Position numbers and translations under genes: made by a program
Shown: piece by piece, positions 22,840-34,783 of the stretch
Numbering within the stretch: the first letter of the stretch is position 1
How the letters are laid out: the number at the start of each line of letters is the position of its first letter
Source: Allium sativum
Lineage: Eukaryota; Streptophyta; Magnoliopsida; Asparagales; Amaryllidaceae
Reading direction: 5' to 3'
DNA length: 64,000 nucleotides
NCBI GenBank assembly: GCA_030737875.1
Contig: CM060911.1
Span: 93,702,599 to 93,766,598 of the forward strand
Notes under the pieces: generated by a model
The model's input: the letters and a program-made list of their open reading frames with translations, nothing else
What the model was told of the DNA's origin: nothing
Databases searched by the model: none

Positions 22840-24753
22840 TTGAGAGCGCTTGAGAAAAATTACCCTACCCATGATTTAGAGTTGTCCGCTATTGTTTTTG
22901 CGCTTAAGATTTGGCGCCATTATCTTCTTGGAGAGAGGTTTGAATTGTTCACTGACCACAAATCATTGAAGTACTTGTTTTCTCAGAAGGATTTGAATTT
23001 GAGACAGCAAAGGTGGATGGAGTTCTTAGCATCCTATGACTTCGAGATAGCGTATACCCCTGGCAAGGGTAACGTGGTGGCGGACGCCTTGAGCAGAAAA
23101 AGGTTGGCCTTGAGTCCATTGTTCGTGGAACGACGAAGCTTGGAATTTATCTCGATGTTTGACTTCAGACCTTCCGTTGACTTTGTACCCGGTTTGCTAG
23201 CATCCTTAGAGGTCAGACCTACTCTTTTGGGACGGGTTGGCGAGGCACAGCGGGACGACCCACAGTTGGTTGAGTTGGTAGAGAGGCTCATAAGGGGGGA
23301 GTCGTCCAGCCATTTAAGTAGGTACACCCTAGACGATAGGGGGTGCTTGCGTAGAGACGGTAGACTTTGTGTACCGCAAGATGGGGGTTTGAGGAAGGCT
23401 ATTCTTGATGATGCACATCGTTCAAAGATGACCATTCATCCCGGTGGGGACAAGATGTACCAAGACACGAAGCGAGTTTTCTTTTGGGCCGGTATGAAGA
23501 AAGATGTGGCCGAGTATGTCGCTAGATGCTTGGTGTGCCAACAAGTGAAAGCGGAGCAAAAGAAACCCGGTGGGTTGCTTCACCCATTGGAAGTTCCGCA
23601 ATGGAAGTGGGATAGCGTCTCGATGGATTTTATTGATGGGTTACCAAGATCGAGGAAGGGTAATACGGTAATTTGGGTTGTAGTAGACAGACTTACTAAG
23701 AACTCCCATTTCATACCCGTGAAGAGCAAGAGGACTGCTCCATGGCTAGCTTCAGTTTACCTTCGAGAAATAGTTCGATTGCATGGGGTACCTTCTAGCA
23801 TAGTGAGTGATCGAGATCCCATCTTCACTAGCGAGTTTTGGAAGAGTTTGCAAGAGGCAGTAGGGACTCAGTTGTGTCTGAGCACCGCATATCATCCTCA
23901 GACGGACGGCCAGACTGAGAGGGTGAATCGTGTTCTAGAAGATCTTTTGAGGCTATGTATCTTAGATTTTGGAGGTACGTGGGAAGAGCATCTTCCATTG
24001 GTGGAGTTCACGTATAATAATAGCTTTCAGTCTAGTATTGGTATGGCTCCTTTCGAAGCTCTTTATGGAAGGCCTTGTCGATCACCTACATGTTGGTGGG
24101 AATCTACGGATAAGATCTTGCTTGGGCCCGATATGGTTAGAGAGACTTCAGAAAAGATTGATTTTATTAGAAGAAGGATGAAAGCGGCGCAAGATAGGCA
24201 GAAATCTTACGCGGATAAGAGGAGGACGGATCTGGAGTTTGATGTTGGGGACATGGTCTTTGTCAAAGTATCTCCATTACGGAATGTTGTTCGCTTTGGG
24301 TCCGTTGGGATGTTAGCACCAAGATTTGTAGGACCGTTTCCTATTGAGGAAAGGATTGGACGGATGGCATATAGGGTGGATTTACCCGAGAGACTTAGTG
24401 GTGTACATGACGTATTCCATGTGTCACATTTGAGGAAGTGCCTACATGAGACCGCGGAGGTGGTAGAGCCGAGCTTGCTTAAAGAAGTGGAGGTAGAGCG
24501 TGATGTGACTATTCGACGAGCTCCTACCTGCATCCTTAGGTCAGAGATTAGGAAGTTGAGAAACAGAGAGGTTCAACTAGTCAAAGTGCAATGGGGAGAA
24601 GATGAGAGCAATGCTGCTTGGGAGAGAGAAGCGAAGATGCGTTCATTGTACCCATTCCTTTTTGAGGGTATGTCTTTTAACTTCTCCTTTATCATTTGTC
24701 TAGTACTTATCTTATCTTTAGTATGTCCTCTCATTAGTATCTTTGACCTTTAG
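22840..24753 (+). pseudogene. pol: Tekay RNase H remainder, integrase and chromodomain (637 codons open)
   Basis: This segment continues the polyprotein after the TAG at 22837 and has no in-frame stop until TAG at 24751. RNase H residues are in place ([34 protein letters not shown]). Integrase has the HHCC zinc finger (HRSKMTIH ... CLVCQQVK) and the DDE core: Asp at 23626 (SMDFIDGLP), Asp in SDRDPIF, Glu in DGQTERVNR. The C-terminal chromodomain-like part is [28 protein letters not shown]. After LFEG the frame runs 27 more codons of hydrophobic residues, probably chance read-through. The catalytic residues look intact, but the segment has no start of its own and relies on a broken upstream frame. 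Confidence 0.93.
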
Positions 24754-25280
24754 ATAGGGTAAACCTATGGTTGAAACATGTGTTTGAGACATGTTATGTT
24801 TGATGGATGCGTGTGGATGCAAGTGGTTGCTAGTGGTTGCTCGTGGATGCATATACACATACTTTAGACACTAGATCGGCTCAGTCACTTCATATTGCAT
24901 ATTGCATATAACTGTGTGTAGGTAGCAATATTAATGGATGTATAATGGTTGTGTTATCATATGGATGATGCATTTTGGTGTATGATTGTGCACACATGTA
25001 GAGATAGTATGTGTCGATAGGGTTCTTTCGCATACATATTGGATGCATGGCACTATCATGGTTTGCATTAAGGAGGTCAACTGAATCAGTAGACCGCCTG
25101 ATTTTGCATTAGATAGGGAACATATACACACACTTTTTGCATATGTTCATACAACATTAGAAACTTTAAGGACAATGGATGCCAGTGTATGATGGTTTGA
25201 GTAGATGGTTGTTTGGTTGGTAGGATACGTTCTTCTTGACTTAGAGATTTCGGGGACGAAATCCTTTAAGTAGGGGAGAT
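24754..25280 (+). other. Tekay 3' untranslated region with polypurine tract
   Basis: A non-coding stretch of about 525 bp between pol and the 3' LTR. Near 24810-24850 it has short GTGGATGCA/GTGGTTGC repeats. It ends in the polypurine module (25248-25280). Confidence 0.85.
25248..25280 (+). promoter_or_regulatory. Tekay polypurine tract module
   Basis: TTTCGGGGACGAAATCC, then TTTAAGTAGGGGAGAT directly before TGTAACACC. The purine tract primes plus-strand synthesis. The same module in almost the same wording precedes LTRs of elements A, B and C. Confidence 0.9.
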
Positions 25281-28200
25281 TGTAACACCCCGTATGTTGA
25301 ATAACTGACTATAATATAAAACAGGGCAGAATTAAATTTTAAAATCTGAATCAGGGGAAACGGGCTATGCCATTGCGTTCGTCTCGGAAAAATACGCGAA
25401 ATAGAGTCCGAGTTTTCGAAAATCGGACTCCGTATGACCCAGTTAAGGCCCGAAGAAGTTTCAGAAAATTTAAAACAGATTTAAAATATTAAAAATTCAA
25501 ATTTCAGAGGAGGCGGGAAAATTCCCGCCAGACTGAGGGAGTCGACACAGGGGTCGACATGGGTGTCGACCCCCCCCCAAGGGGTCGACCCTAGTGTCGA
25601 CCCAAGGGTCGACCCCCCCCCCCGGGCCAGTTTTAGCTGGGTGCACCATCTTGGCTTTGGGGCTGTGCTTGGTGGCTAGGACGAGATCTGACGGCTCTAA
25701 TCTGATTTAGGGTTAATCTAATGGACTAAAACACTTAACTAATCTATAAATACACCCTAAGACTACCCTAATTCATACGAAAATTGGAGACAACGTCGTT
25801 ATGCCGTCAAAATGCAATTAGAAGGAGCCACCAACAAATTAAAGAGGAAGATAGCTTCTCAAATAAACTTCTAATCAACTCTAGCAACTTAATCTTCTTC
25901 ATAGGAGTGCTAATCAACAAGTTGTGAGTACTATAGCCTTAATGACCAATTGTTGAAATGATTATGATAGGATATAATGAGGTTATGGCTATGAATGTGG
26001 ATCAATGCAAGTTATGTTATCATATGCTATGTGTTAATGATGTTATGCAAGTTATGCAAGTCATATGCTATATGTTCATGATATTATGCAAGTTATGCAA
26101 GTTATATGCTACATGATCATGATGTTATGCAAGTTATGCAAGTCATATGCTACATGTTCATGATGTTATGCAAGTTATGCAAGTTATATGCTATATGATC
26201 ATGATGTTATGCAAGTTATGAAAGTGTTAGGCTATGTGTTCATGATGCTAGTTATGAAAATTGCTATGATAAACATTGATCCATTATGAAACCATGATTA
26301 TGCAAGTTTGGTGTATGATTATATGCAAGTTCATATATGATATGTTATGCAAGTTTGGTGTTTGATTATATGCAAGTTCATATATGACATGTTATGCAAG
26401 TTTGGTGTTTGATTTTATGCAAGTAACATGTGCAAGTTTACACCTTTGTATGATATGCATACATATGCAAGTTAACCCCTTTGTATGTCATACATACATA
26501 TGCAAGTTTACCCCTTTGTATGACATAAGTAGCTTATGCAAGTTAACCTCTTTATGACATATGTGATTCATGCAAGTTTGGGTTGATTATTTATGCTAGT
26601 TGGGTTTGATGCTATATGCATGTTGACACCTTTAAAACCCATGTTGATGCTAATGTTATGCAAGTTGAACCCATTGTATTTGTGATGAATCTTCCCTTTT
26701 AAGTATGTCATGTTAGCGAATTACGTGGGGAACGACGGGGTTAATATTCATGTTAATGAAATGGTGTGATGTTGGTATGATTATGCATACCATAAAGTGG
26801 ATGGACATAATTGAGTCAATTATGTACATTGTTAAATTTGTAATTAATTAGGGATAATTAATACAAATTATAGGGGTGATTAATTAGGTGTAATTAATCG
26901 ACTAAGACACGAGGTTGGACCCTTTTGTAGCATAAGACAGCCCGGAACCGACCGGCAAATCCAGCGGCTACAAATGATTGGCCCAATGTGAGAGGTCTTA
27001 GGCATAAACTAAATACGTGACAAGTGTAAAGACACGAGGTTAGACTCGGTTATGGCGTAAGGCTGCCCGGACCCGACCGGCAAATCCAGCAGCCATAAAA
27101 GATAGTCTAATGTGAGAGGTCTTTACAACGGTTACGTTCTTAATCAATTAAGAAACACTTAACCAGATAAGCATGTAGTGGGGCATGAGGGGTTAAGTGG
27201 GTGCCTTGGGTGGCATGTGGAAATCAAGTAAGTGCCTTGGGTGGCATGTGGAAATCTAGTGGGTTGCCTTGGGTGGCAATAGAAAATACGATTAGAATAC
27301 TTAACCAATTGGAAACATGTAATTAAACATGATTAAAGAGTTAAGTGGGATGCACTAGAAAAAGGGACAAGCTTAGGTGGGTAGCTTGTGGGGGCCCATT
27401 TCAACTAGTAACCCATATGTATCTTATTGGGCTCGACCCATGTCGAGGACGGGACACGCGTACTGGGCTTGACTATAAGAGGCCAAAACGGGTTAGCGGT
27501 GGCAACGCAAGTCCAACGGGTTTCATATGCGTGTGTGGAGCCGAGCTGGTAGGTAAGACGTTGTTGCATCGTGTAGGTATTAGCCGTGCACCCTTGGTTG
27601 TATCGGGTTGCCACTTTGGGGAGTGATACACCCCACTGTGGGGCCAGCACGGGTACCTATGGTAGGGAACCGATCGCTTGGGGAGTAGTGGGTACACCTA
27701 GTGGAGATAGGGGCAGACGGCACCTATGTAGTCAGCTAGGGGTACACGAAACTACTGGGTAAATTTTCCAAGTCCTTGGGTGGGATCAACCTTTAAGTAG
27801 GAATGACTGGTGTGGTGCAGTTAGTAATTACCCTTGGGTGGGTAGATGCGTCTTTATCGTTATCTTAGTTCGTCCTATGTCTAGTTGGCTGCTTAGTGTA
27901 GTCATTTATCCCCAGTCATTACCGTACCAAGTTTATATCATACCCTAATTACTTTAATGATTGTATTGTTAAAGTTATAGGGCTCACTCAGACTTATGTC
28001 TGACCCCGTTGTTTTTATCTTTTTCCCCCTCAGGTCCTCAGGTTGGGCCTAGCACTAGTGGGCTTTGATCAGATTTCTTTATCTATCTTTTGGAGCTTGG
28101 ACCATGATGTAAAGCCCAGCTTATCTTCTCTATTATGGCTATTAGTTATGTAGTGGGATTATGTACTTATGTTTTTATCAGGATGGATATTTAGTACTTG

Positions 28201-28383
28201 ACTCTTTTATGGTGTTGTAACTAAACATGTTTACCTTCTGCTGCAATGAAATGATGTTTTAGATTTTCAAGTATTATTTATATCTGTCTTGTTGTAATTT
28301 TTCTGTTCTATATTCACTTAAAATACTCCACCAAAGTTAAGGCATTCCCTTATGAGTGACCTTAGCGGGTGTGGGGTGTTACA
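25281..28383 (+). repeat. Tekay 3' LTR (3103 bp)
   Basis: Closely matches the 5' LTR. The 40-bp greater length is mainly an expanded GTCGAC/poly-C tract (about 25539-25623) with six GTCGAC motifs against two in the 5' LTR. TATAAATAC at 25745-25753 is intact. The 41-bp array and the 93-aa ORF (27345-27626) are present. Confidence 0.96.
25745..25753 (+). promoter_or_regulatory. TATA box in Tekay 3' LTR
   Basis: TATAAATAC, a good plant TATA box; the matching position in the 5' LTR is TTTAAATAC. Reading from here would go into LTR B1. Promoter activity is inferred. Confidence 0.55.
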
Positions 28384-28388
28384 GCCAC
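28384..28388. repeat. Target-site duplication of the Tekay element (right)
   Basis: GCCAC right after the 3' LTR end TGTTACA, identical to 17067-17071. Confidence 0.95.
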
Positions 28389-30368
28389 TTAGGCATGCCA
28401 CACAGACAATTCACTCTATGTGTTTGATATCCATCAGTATATAACCCCTGAGCTCGTACGTCTCAGAGAAGGGAGTTAAGCAAGAGAATAAATTCTCCGC
28501 CGCCAAACATATGTATATTTAATAGAAATCAATCACACAGACTAAAATCCAATGTCAAACACACAGTCCATTTACAAGTCCGTTCTGGGTCTGAACAAAA
28601 CTGGAGGCACCTAGTACACCGCATATCCATCGATCTCCAAGTACGTCTGGACGATCACCAACTGTTTCCATCTTCTTGGGTGTACATCCCAATCAAGATC
28701 ATCAGTAATTATCCAAACGACGTGAAGACCTATGGTCTTCGACCACCGTCTTCATCTTCGACTTATCGTCGTATCAGTTATTAAGAATGGGATAAACCCG
28801 GTCTTTCCGAATAACTCGCGTATATTATAAACAGGTGTTACACAAACACAACATACGCCTCATTCCAATTCATCAGTCACTAACCGTAAATTAATAAAGA
28901 GAATAATTCCCCAAATATTAACCCCGAAGGCCGAAACCAACATCAGATCAATATCCAGAAGACCATTCTGCTTAGCTAACCGACAGTTAGTTTCTAAATT
29001 TCACATTCATAGGGAAAGGTTCCCATTAATTTTATCAAAGATAAATTCATTGAATTTATTCTTTAATCTTCTTTTGAATTTCGATTCAACTAGTCGGGAT
29101 TAACGAACCTTATCGAAGTAATCATTTGTTTTAATTTCCCAATCCCAACCTATTCATACCATGAAGTAAAACTGGTAATACTTCATATCTAACACCACGG
29201 TGTTATCGGTAAATTCAATTACCATTTCACGTTTAAATCTAATTAAAGATTTAACTATCGCCCGGAGCAAAACTGGTGATACTCCATTATCGATCATTTC
29301 AATCTAATTAAAGATTCATTAAAACTCCACTTAGTTTTAATCTTTCACTAGGTTAAAGAATCAGTGTCATTTAAAAACACAGTTCACGATAAACCCAAAA
29401 TCACATTTCATTTAGTCCCTAACTGTGAATTAGCAAGTGAGCAGTTCCGTAAGTATTAACCCCGAAGGCCAAAACCAACATCAGATAAATACCTCTGAAA
29501 CCATTCAACTTAACTAACCTCCAGTTAGTTTCTGATTTTCTTAACTCCTTTGGGTCTAAGAACAGTATTATTGAAGATACCAATCACGATAACCCAAAAT
29601 CACGTTTCATTAAAGAACAAGTGTTATATAAAACACTGTTCATGATAAACCCAAGAATCAATTCGAATTCAATTCCAATTAAATATTATTTAATTGGTAC
29701 ACTTCATTAAATCTAACTAAAAAGATTTAATCATTTTCTCCACTGGGCTTAAGAACAGTGTTAATGAAGACACCATTCACGACAAACCCAAATCACATTT
29801 GATATTAAATACAAGGCTCTGAATAGAAAATATATCGGCTTATATTCAATATCAAATTCTACGACCAACAAATATCGTATTGGAAATAACGATATAAATA
29901 TATCTTTCAAATTTCCATAACAAAATCTGTGTAATCACGAAATCCAACATCGAAATAATCCAAAGATAGTTTCGATTCAAATCCATTCCAATTCAATTCT
30001 TGGAAATTCTGATTATTTTTAAAACCCTTTTCAAATTCAATTTATTTATTTAAAAATAAATAGAATTTTAATTCTAGTTCAAAACTAGTTCATTTCGATA
30101 AAAATCTATTTTTATCTTTTGAAATATGGAGTTTTTCATCCCAATTCTTCACAAATCATTGCTTATGATTTTACACAAATTATTACTATTTTTAATATTT
30201 TTATCAAGGCACGTACAGTCGATTTCCATCAACGGCCATCGAACTGCACTTACAGCGACCTTTTCCAAATTTGACTTGGAGGTATCTCCAAATCCAAACG
30301 TTAGATTTCTAATTTCTAATAATCGTTAGAAAGCTCTTTTCGATACGAACCCAATGGTTCCAGTTTTA

Positions 30369-30392
30369 GGAGAATCCGACGGTCGGATCTCC
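30369..30392. other. Conserved LTR hairpin (B1 copy)
   Basis: GGAGAATCCGACGGTCGG followed by ATCTCC, an imperfect palindrome. Downstream lies the GC-rich string CTGCCGCGGCGCGGCGCG, then a short TA run. Confidence 0.6.
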
Positions 30393-31609
30393 CGTAATAT
30401 CCGTTCGAAGTCAATGGACAAAATTCGCGAACTGCCGCGGCGCGGCGCGTTCTATTCAGGCCATTATATTATATATATAATTTATACTTCGTCGATTTCC
30501 TTTTTAAAACGTATTATATAAATCGTTTTAAATTCGTTTTCAAAACGATTTCAACTTCTTTTTCGAATTCGAATCAAAATTGAATTTTCCTTTACAAATT
30601 CGTTTTAAATTCATTTCAAATTGATTTCAATTCAAATCGATTTTGAATTCAATTTCTGTTCGTTTTCAATTCAATTCAATTTCAATTCGAATTCCTTTCT
30701 ATTCGATTTCAATTTGAATTCATTTCTATTCTGTTTAATTCGAATTCATTTCTATTCAGTTTCAGTTCGAATTTCAATTCTTTTCAAAATATCAGATTTT
30801 GAAATTACTTTCGATATTCATTATAAAATGAATAAAATCGATATAAATAACGTTCACATCAAAATGGCGTCAATCTAATCAACACGGCTTTATATATTTC
30901 TATTTTCAAATATTCTATTTCAAATATTTCTTTTTCAAAACTGGAATGAGGCCCAATCAATTACCAAATAATGTTAATTATATGGATTTTCTACAACACA
31001 TGTATACAATAACAACGATGAATAATCAACCATCATCCAAAGTGCATTCTACAACGTATAAGCATCAAATATAAATATTCAACGCTTATAACAGTCTTTC
31101 AATCAATCGATCGACATACAACTAAACAATCGGGATTAGTGTACGTCATATATCATCCCAATACCCATGTGGGGTTTCAAACAATCAAACACAGATTTTA
31201 TTTGTGCAGTTGGGCGATGTGTAAAATTTATCGTCCCAATCAATATCAGTCAGATGTGTGTATATAAACAAATCGTCCGATTTGTTTATTTTTATTTCAT
31301 TTCATATACACGTTCAAAATTTTATTTTATTTTTACTATAAAATATTTTCCACTATAAAATATTTTATTTCATATCACATCACACAATCAACTACACAAA
31401 CAAACAAGCATACAAGCCGTCCATGGTCTGTGGACGACGGGTGTCGGGTGCTACTAAACACCGTATGCATCCTAGTATATATTCCAACTAGGAAAATTAA
31501 ATTAAAGGTGAGACGTTCTCACAGAATAGCTAATCCAATGCCACGACTCTTCTTAGGTAGAAATCTTCGTCGCTCTTGCCTCTTGTCAGTTTCTTTGCCC
31601 GTATTCTCT

Positions 31610-32250
31610 ACATATATAAAAATCGCATTTTTACTTCGCTATTCAATATATAAAAATCGAATTTTTACTTTGCTATTCCATATATAAAAATCGAATTTTT
31701 ACTTTGCTATTCAATATATAAAAATCGAATTTTTTACTTTGCTATTCTATATATAAAAATCGAATTTTTACTTTGCTATTCAATATATAAAAATCGAATT
31801 TTTACTTTGCAATTCAATATATAAAAATCGAATTTTTACTTTGCTATTCAATATATAAAATTCGAATTTTTACTTTGCTATTCAATATATAAAAATCGAA
31901 TTTTTACTTCGCTATTCAATATATAAAATTCGAATTTTTACCCTGCTATTCAATATATAAAAATCGATTTTTTACTTCGCTATTCAATATATAAAAATCG
32001 AATTTTTACTTCGCTATTCAATATATAAAAATCGAATTTTTACTTTGCTATTCAATATATAAAAATCGAATTTTTACTTCGCTATTCAATATATAAAAAT
32101 CGAATTTTTACCCTGCTATTCAATATATAAAAATTGAATTTTTACTTCGCTATTCAATATATAAAAATCGATTTTTTACTTCGCTATTCAATATATAAAA
32201 ATCGAATTTTTACTTTGCTATTCGTATATAAAAATCGAATTTTTATCGCT
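31610..32250. repeat. 34-bp minisatellite in LTR B1, about 18-19 units
   Basis: The unit is CAATATATAAAAATCGAATT plus TTTACTTTGCTATT. It varies mainly at TTTGC/TTCGC/CCTGC and at TCGAATT/TCGATTT/TTCGAATT. Each unit contains TATATAAAAA and a near-palindrome AAAAATCGAATTTTT. There are no unique spacers, so it is not a CRISPR array. Confidence 0.93.
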
Positions 32251-32432
32251 ACTTCTTATACAAAAATCTCGCCTTCCTATGATTAAAAATCTCGCCTTTC
32301 ATAATATAAAAACATCGCCTTTTCTTTGATTACATCACATTCAAAAATACGACCTTTTTTCATATAAAAACCTGATTTTAAAACTAATTATTTTAAGTTA
32401 AAAATAAACAAAAACTGAAAACTTTAAACAAA

Positions 32433-32663
32433 TCAAAATAAAATAATATGGGAAAACTTACAGTCATCCAACGGGGAGGGGGTGTTGCGATTGAAGAAGG
32501 GGACGGGGTGCCCGCTAGTCAGTCGCCGGAGGGGGTGGACTTCAGGGTAGCGCAGGTCAAGGGGGAGGTGCGAGTGGTGGGTCAGGTGGCTGGGAAAGGC
32601 GCGGCTAGGCGCAGGCGGGCCCAGGGGTGGCTGACATCGCGATTTAGGGGGGTTAACGGCCAA
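32433..32663 (-). other. Small sense-strand ORF in LTR B1 leader (76 aa)
   Basis: Pro/His-rich, starts MAVNPPKSRCQPPLGPP. It has the same length and position in LTR B2 (39994-40224). It follows a CT-rich/TATA block on the element's strand, so it would be near the start of an LTR transcript. The few amino-acid differences look unconstrained; coding is unproven. Confidence 0.2.
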
Positions 32664-32819
32664 ACCAAAAGGGGGAAAGAGAGAAACAGGCGCGGAGGGG
32701 AGAGGTGGAAGGGGAGAGCGGTCGATGGAGATCGGAGCAGGGCGTGGTGGTGGCGATGGCGTCCGTCACGTGGAGGAGGAGCGCGTCTTTTTATTTTGTT
32801 TCGGTCTGAGAAATTTATA

Positions 32820-32875
32820 GATAGGAGGGAGAGGGATAAGGGAGAGAGAGAATTATATAATATATATTTATTTTA
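32820..32875 (-). promoter_or_regulatory. Candidate LTR B1 promoter (TATA plus CT-rich start region)
   Basis: On the minus strand an AT run with ATATATATT (32855-32870) is followed by a CT-rich run CTCTCTCTCCCTTATCCC, then a GC-rich leader. TATA followed by a pyrimidine-rich patch is a common plant core-promoter layout. The block recurs in LTR B2. Confidence 0.4.
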
Positions 32876-33752
32876 TTTTATTTTCAAAAAGGTACTTTTT
32901 ATTTCGACCTCGAAATCGAATCCACCGACTGTCGTCCATAGCTAATTACCCCCATTCCGAACACAATGGGATGTGTATTGTAGGCTGATTCGATCGTTGC
33001 GATCAGTTTCCGTCAAAACCAAAATATAAATTTATATATTGATTTTGAACGCACATTTCAATTTACCGGGGCCACAAACTGACTAGAAAAATTCCCGAAA
33101 AGTATTTTCTGGCTTCGTATTGACGATACGGTCCTAACAAAACTAATTTCGTCGAATTCTAAGACCGTTTGAAAAATGGCCATTTTCCAGTTGATTAAAA
33201 TCAACTGAAACTGGTCAAACACGTTTTCCTCCGCCAAGCTCACATATTGATTTGAAAAATTATGAAAATTGGAATCTAGCAATAACATGACATCACGAAT
33301 CCAACAAAAGTTGTTTCGTCGAAATCCGAGGTCGTTTGCAAAATTTTCATTTTTAAGGGCCTGAATTCCATAGCGACTATTCAGAATTTTCAACTGGACA
33401 TATCTTTTGATTCCCGCTATGAAATTTCCATTTTTCGGGTTCGTTGGAAAGATAGTCATAATTAGATTCCATTATTTTTGGTTTCACTAAAATCCGGTTT
33501 ATTTTGCACCCGGTACATTCGTTTGAAGTTTGAAATCGAATTATCGAACTACCGTGCCATTTTCGATTCCTTTTATAATTATAAATAAATATTTATATTC
33601 TAACGATGATCTATATACTATATACGTTTGAATTCTATTCAAAACAAATTTCTCGTCGTTATTATATAAAATAATTCATTTTAAATAATCAAAATTAGCT
33701 AAAATTGCCAAAATAAAAATTTTAAACTGGCGCAGATTTCCGGGTTATTACA

Positions 33753-34783
33753 ATCTCCCCCACTTAAAACTTTTCATCCCCGAAAATGAACAAAGCCGAA
33801 AGTTGTTTTACAAGCCAACTCAACTTTCATTATTTTGACTATGGCTTAAGTTCTTCAACTTTTCAATTTCTAAGAACTTTTCAAATTTTTCAAAAATTTG
33901 GCTAACACCCTAAATTTTCGAAAAATTTCGCCATAACCTCCCCTGCACCGAGAGCACGGGAAAATCCCAAAATTGCCATACAGGCCTTCTGATCTCAAAA
34001 AGAAAAAGAAAAAGCCAAGCGGGTCATAAAATCATCACCACCCAAACAAAAGAGTAAATTATGTTAAACATGTACCTATTTGTCGGGCAAACAAATTTAT
34101 TCTTCTGCTCTAGCCTCCTTGCTATGACCTGTTCAATGTAAGTACATGTGTATGCAAGCAAATGCGACTAATTTTCAATACAATTCACTATTTGGTTCGA
34201 GTTGGCTATATGGTTCAAATTTAATCAATCCAACAATAATCAAGCAACACAACCATCAATCAATTAGTTGATTATCATTTCAAATTCATAACTTTGATAT
34301 ATGGTCAAAAATAACATTTTTGATGCCAAATCACAACAATAAGCCCTATCTAATTTTGGTTCTCACACCAGTCAATAGGAAATATATAGACGTTCCACCT
34401 TCGTCACTCGAACATAAATTCTAATGATGGAGCTCCATCATCAAAATCATCTCCGGGCGATTAGAGTGTAATTCTATATCTATCCAGTATATTAAAATTT
34501 CAAATACACGTGGATCAGACGTATACGCAAAATCTTTATATACTGGACTGTCCAACTCAATATAAATAGATAATCAAATACGAATAATTGATTTAAATTT
34601 TCAAAAAAAAATTGTTTTCATTTTAATAATATACTCCTCACACTCGTTCTAGGATACTACTGATCCCATCTCTAACGAGTCATTCCCATTGGATATTGCT
34701 AATCCAATATCTGATGAATTCTTTCGTAAGGTTCTAATGTGCCTTGTTCTCTGAGCTTTGTAAACCAAAGCTCTGATACCAAT
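33753..34783 (-). mobile_element. Interior of element B, non-coding
   Basis: 1031 bp. In minus sense it runs from the primer-binding site TGGTATCAGAGC (34770-34781) to the polypurine module (33753-33788: TTTCGGGGATGAAAAG, TTTTAAGTGGGGGAGAT). Near 33900-33935 it shares the CGAAAAATTTCGCCATAACC block with A and C. No gag or pol motif in any frame. Confidence 0.9.

Larger units (their letters stand above)
17072..28383 (+). mobile_element. Full-length Ty3/gypsy chromovirus, Del/Tekay type
   Basis: An 11,312-bp element: 5' LTR 17072-20134, primer-binding site, gag-pol 20331-24753, polypurine tract, 3' LTR 25281-28383, perfect GCCAC duplication. Domain order gag, zinc knuckles, protease, reverse transcriptase, RNase H, integrase, chromodomain places it in Ty3/gypsy; a C-terminal chromodomain and the [16 protein letters not shown] sequence place it with Del/Tekay elements. 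The chromodomain of this group is thought to steer insertion to heterochromatin. The coding region is broken by five stops and one frameshift, so it cannot supply its own enzymes now. The LTRs look alike over long stretches, so insertion is fairly recent. Confidence 0.96.
28389..33752 (-). repeat. LTR B1, right piece
   Basis: It resumes the LTR broken at 17071 and matches LTR B2 from about 36017 to 41305 in order. It contains the conserved hairpin (30369-30392), an AT-rich TTCGAATTC-type region (30590-30790), a 34-bp minisatellite (31610-32250), a GC-rich leader with a 76-codon ORF, and a CT-rich/TATA block (32820-32875). It ends CGGGTTATTACA at 33752. Confidence 0.92.

Noticed and set aside
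24670..24753. Hydrophobic C-terminal tail of Tekay pol as an envelope or membrane protein
   Set aside because: Only 27 codons after the chromodomain, no separate ORF, splice site or signal sequence. Probably read-through into 3' untranslated sequence.
31610..32250. Regular repeats that could suggest a CRISPR-like array
   Set aside because: Units are contiguous 34-mers with no unique spacers, in a plant LTR, and the same array recurs in the sister LTR. It is a minisatellite.
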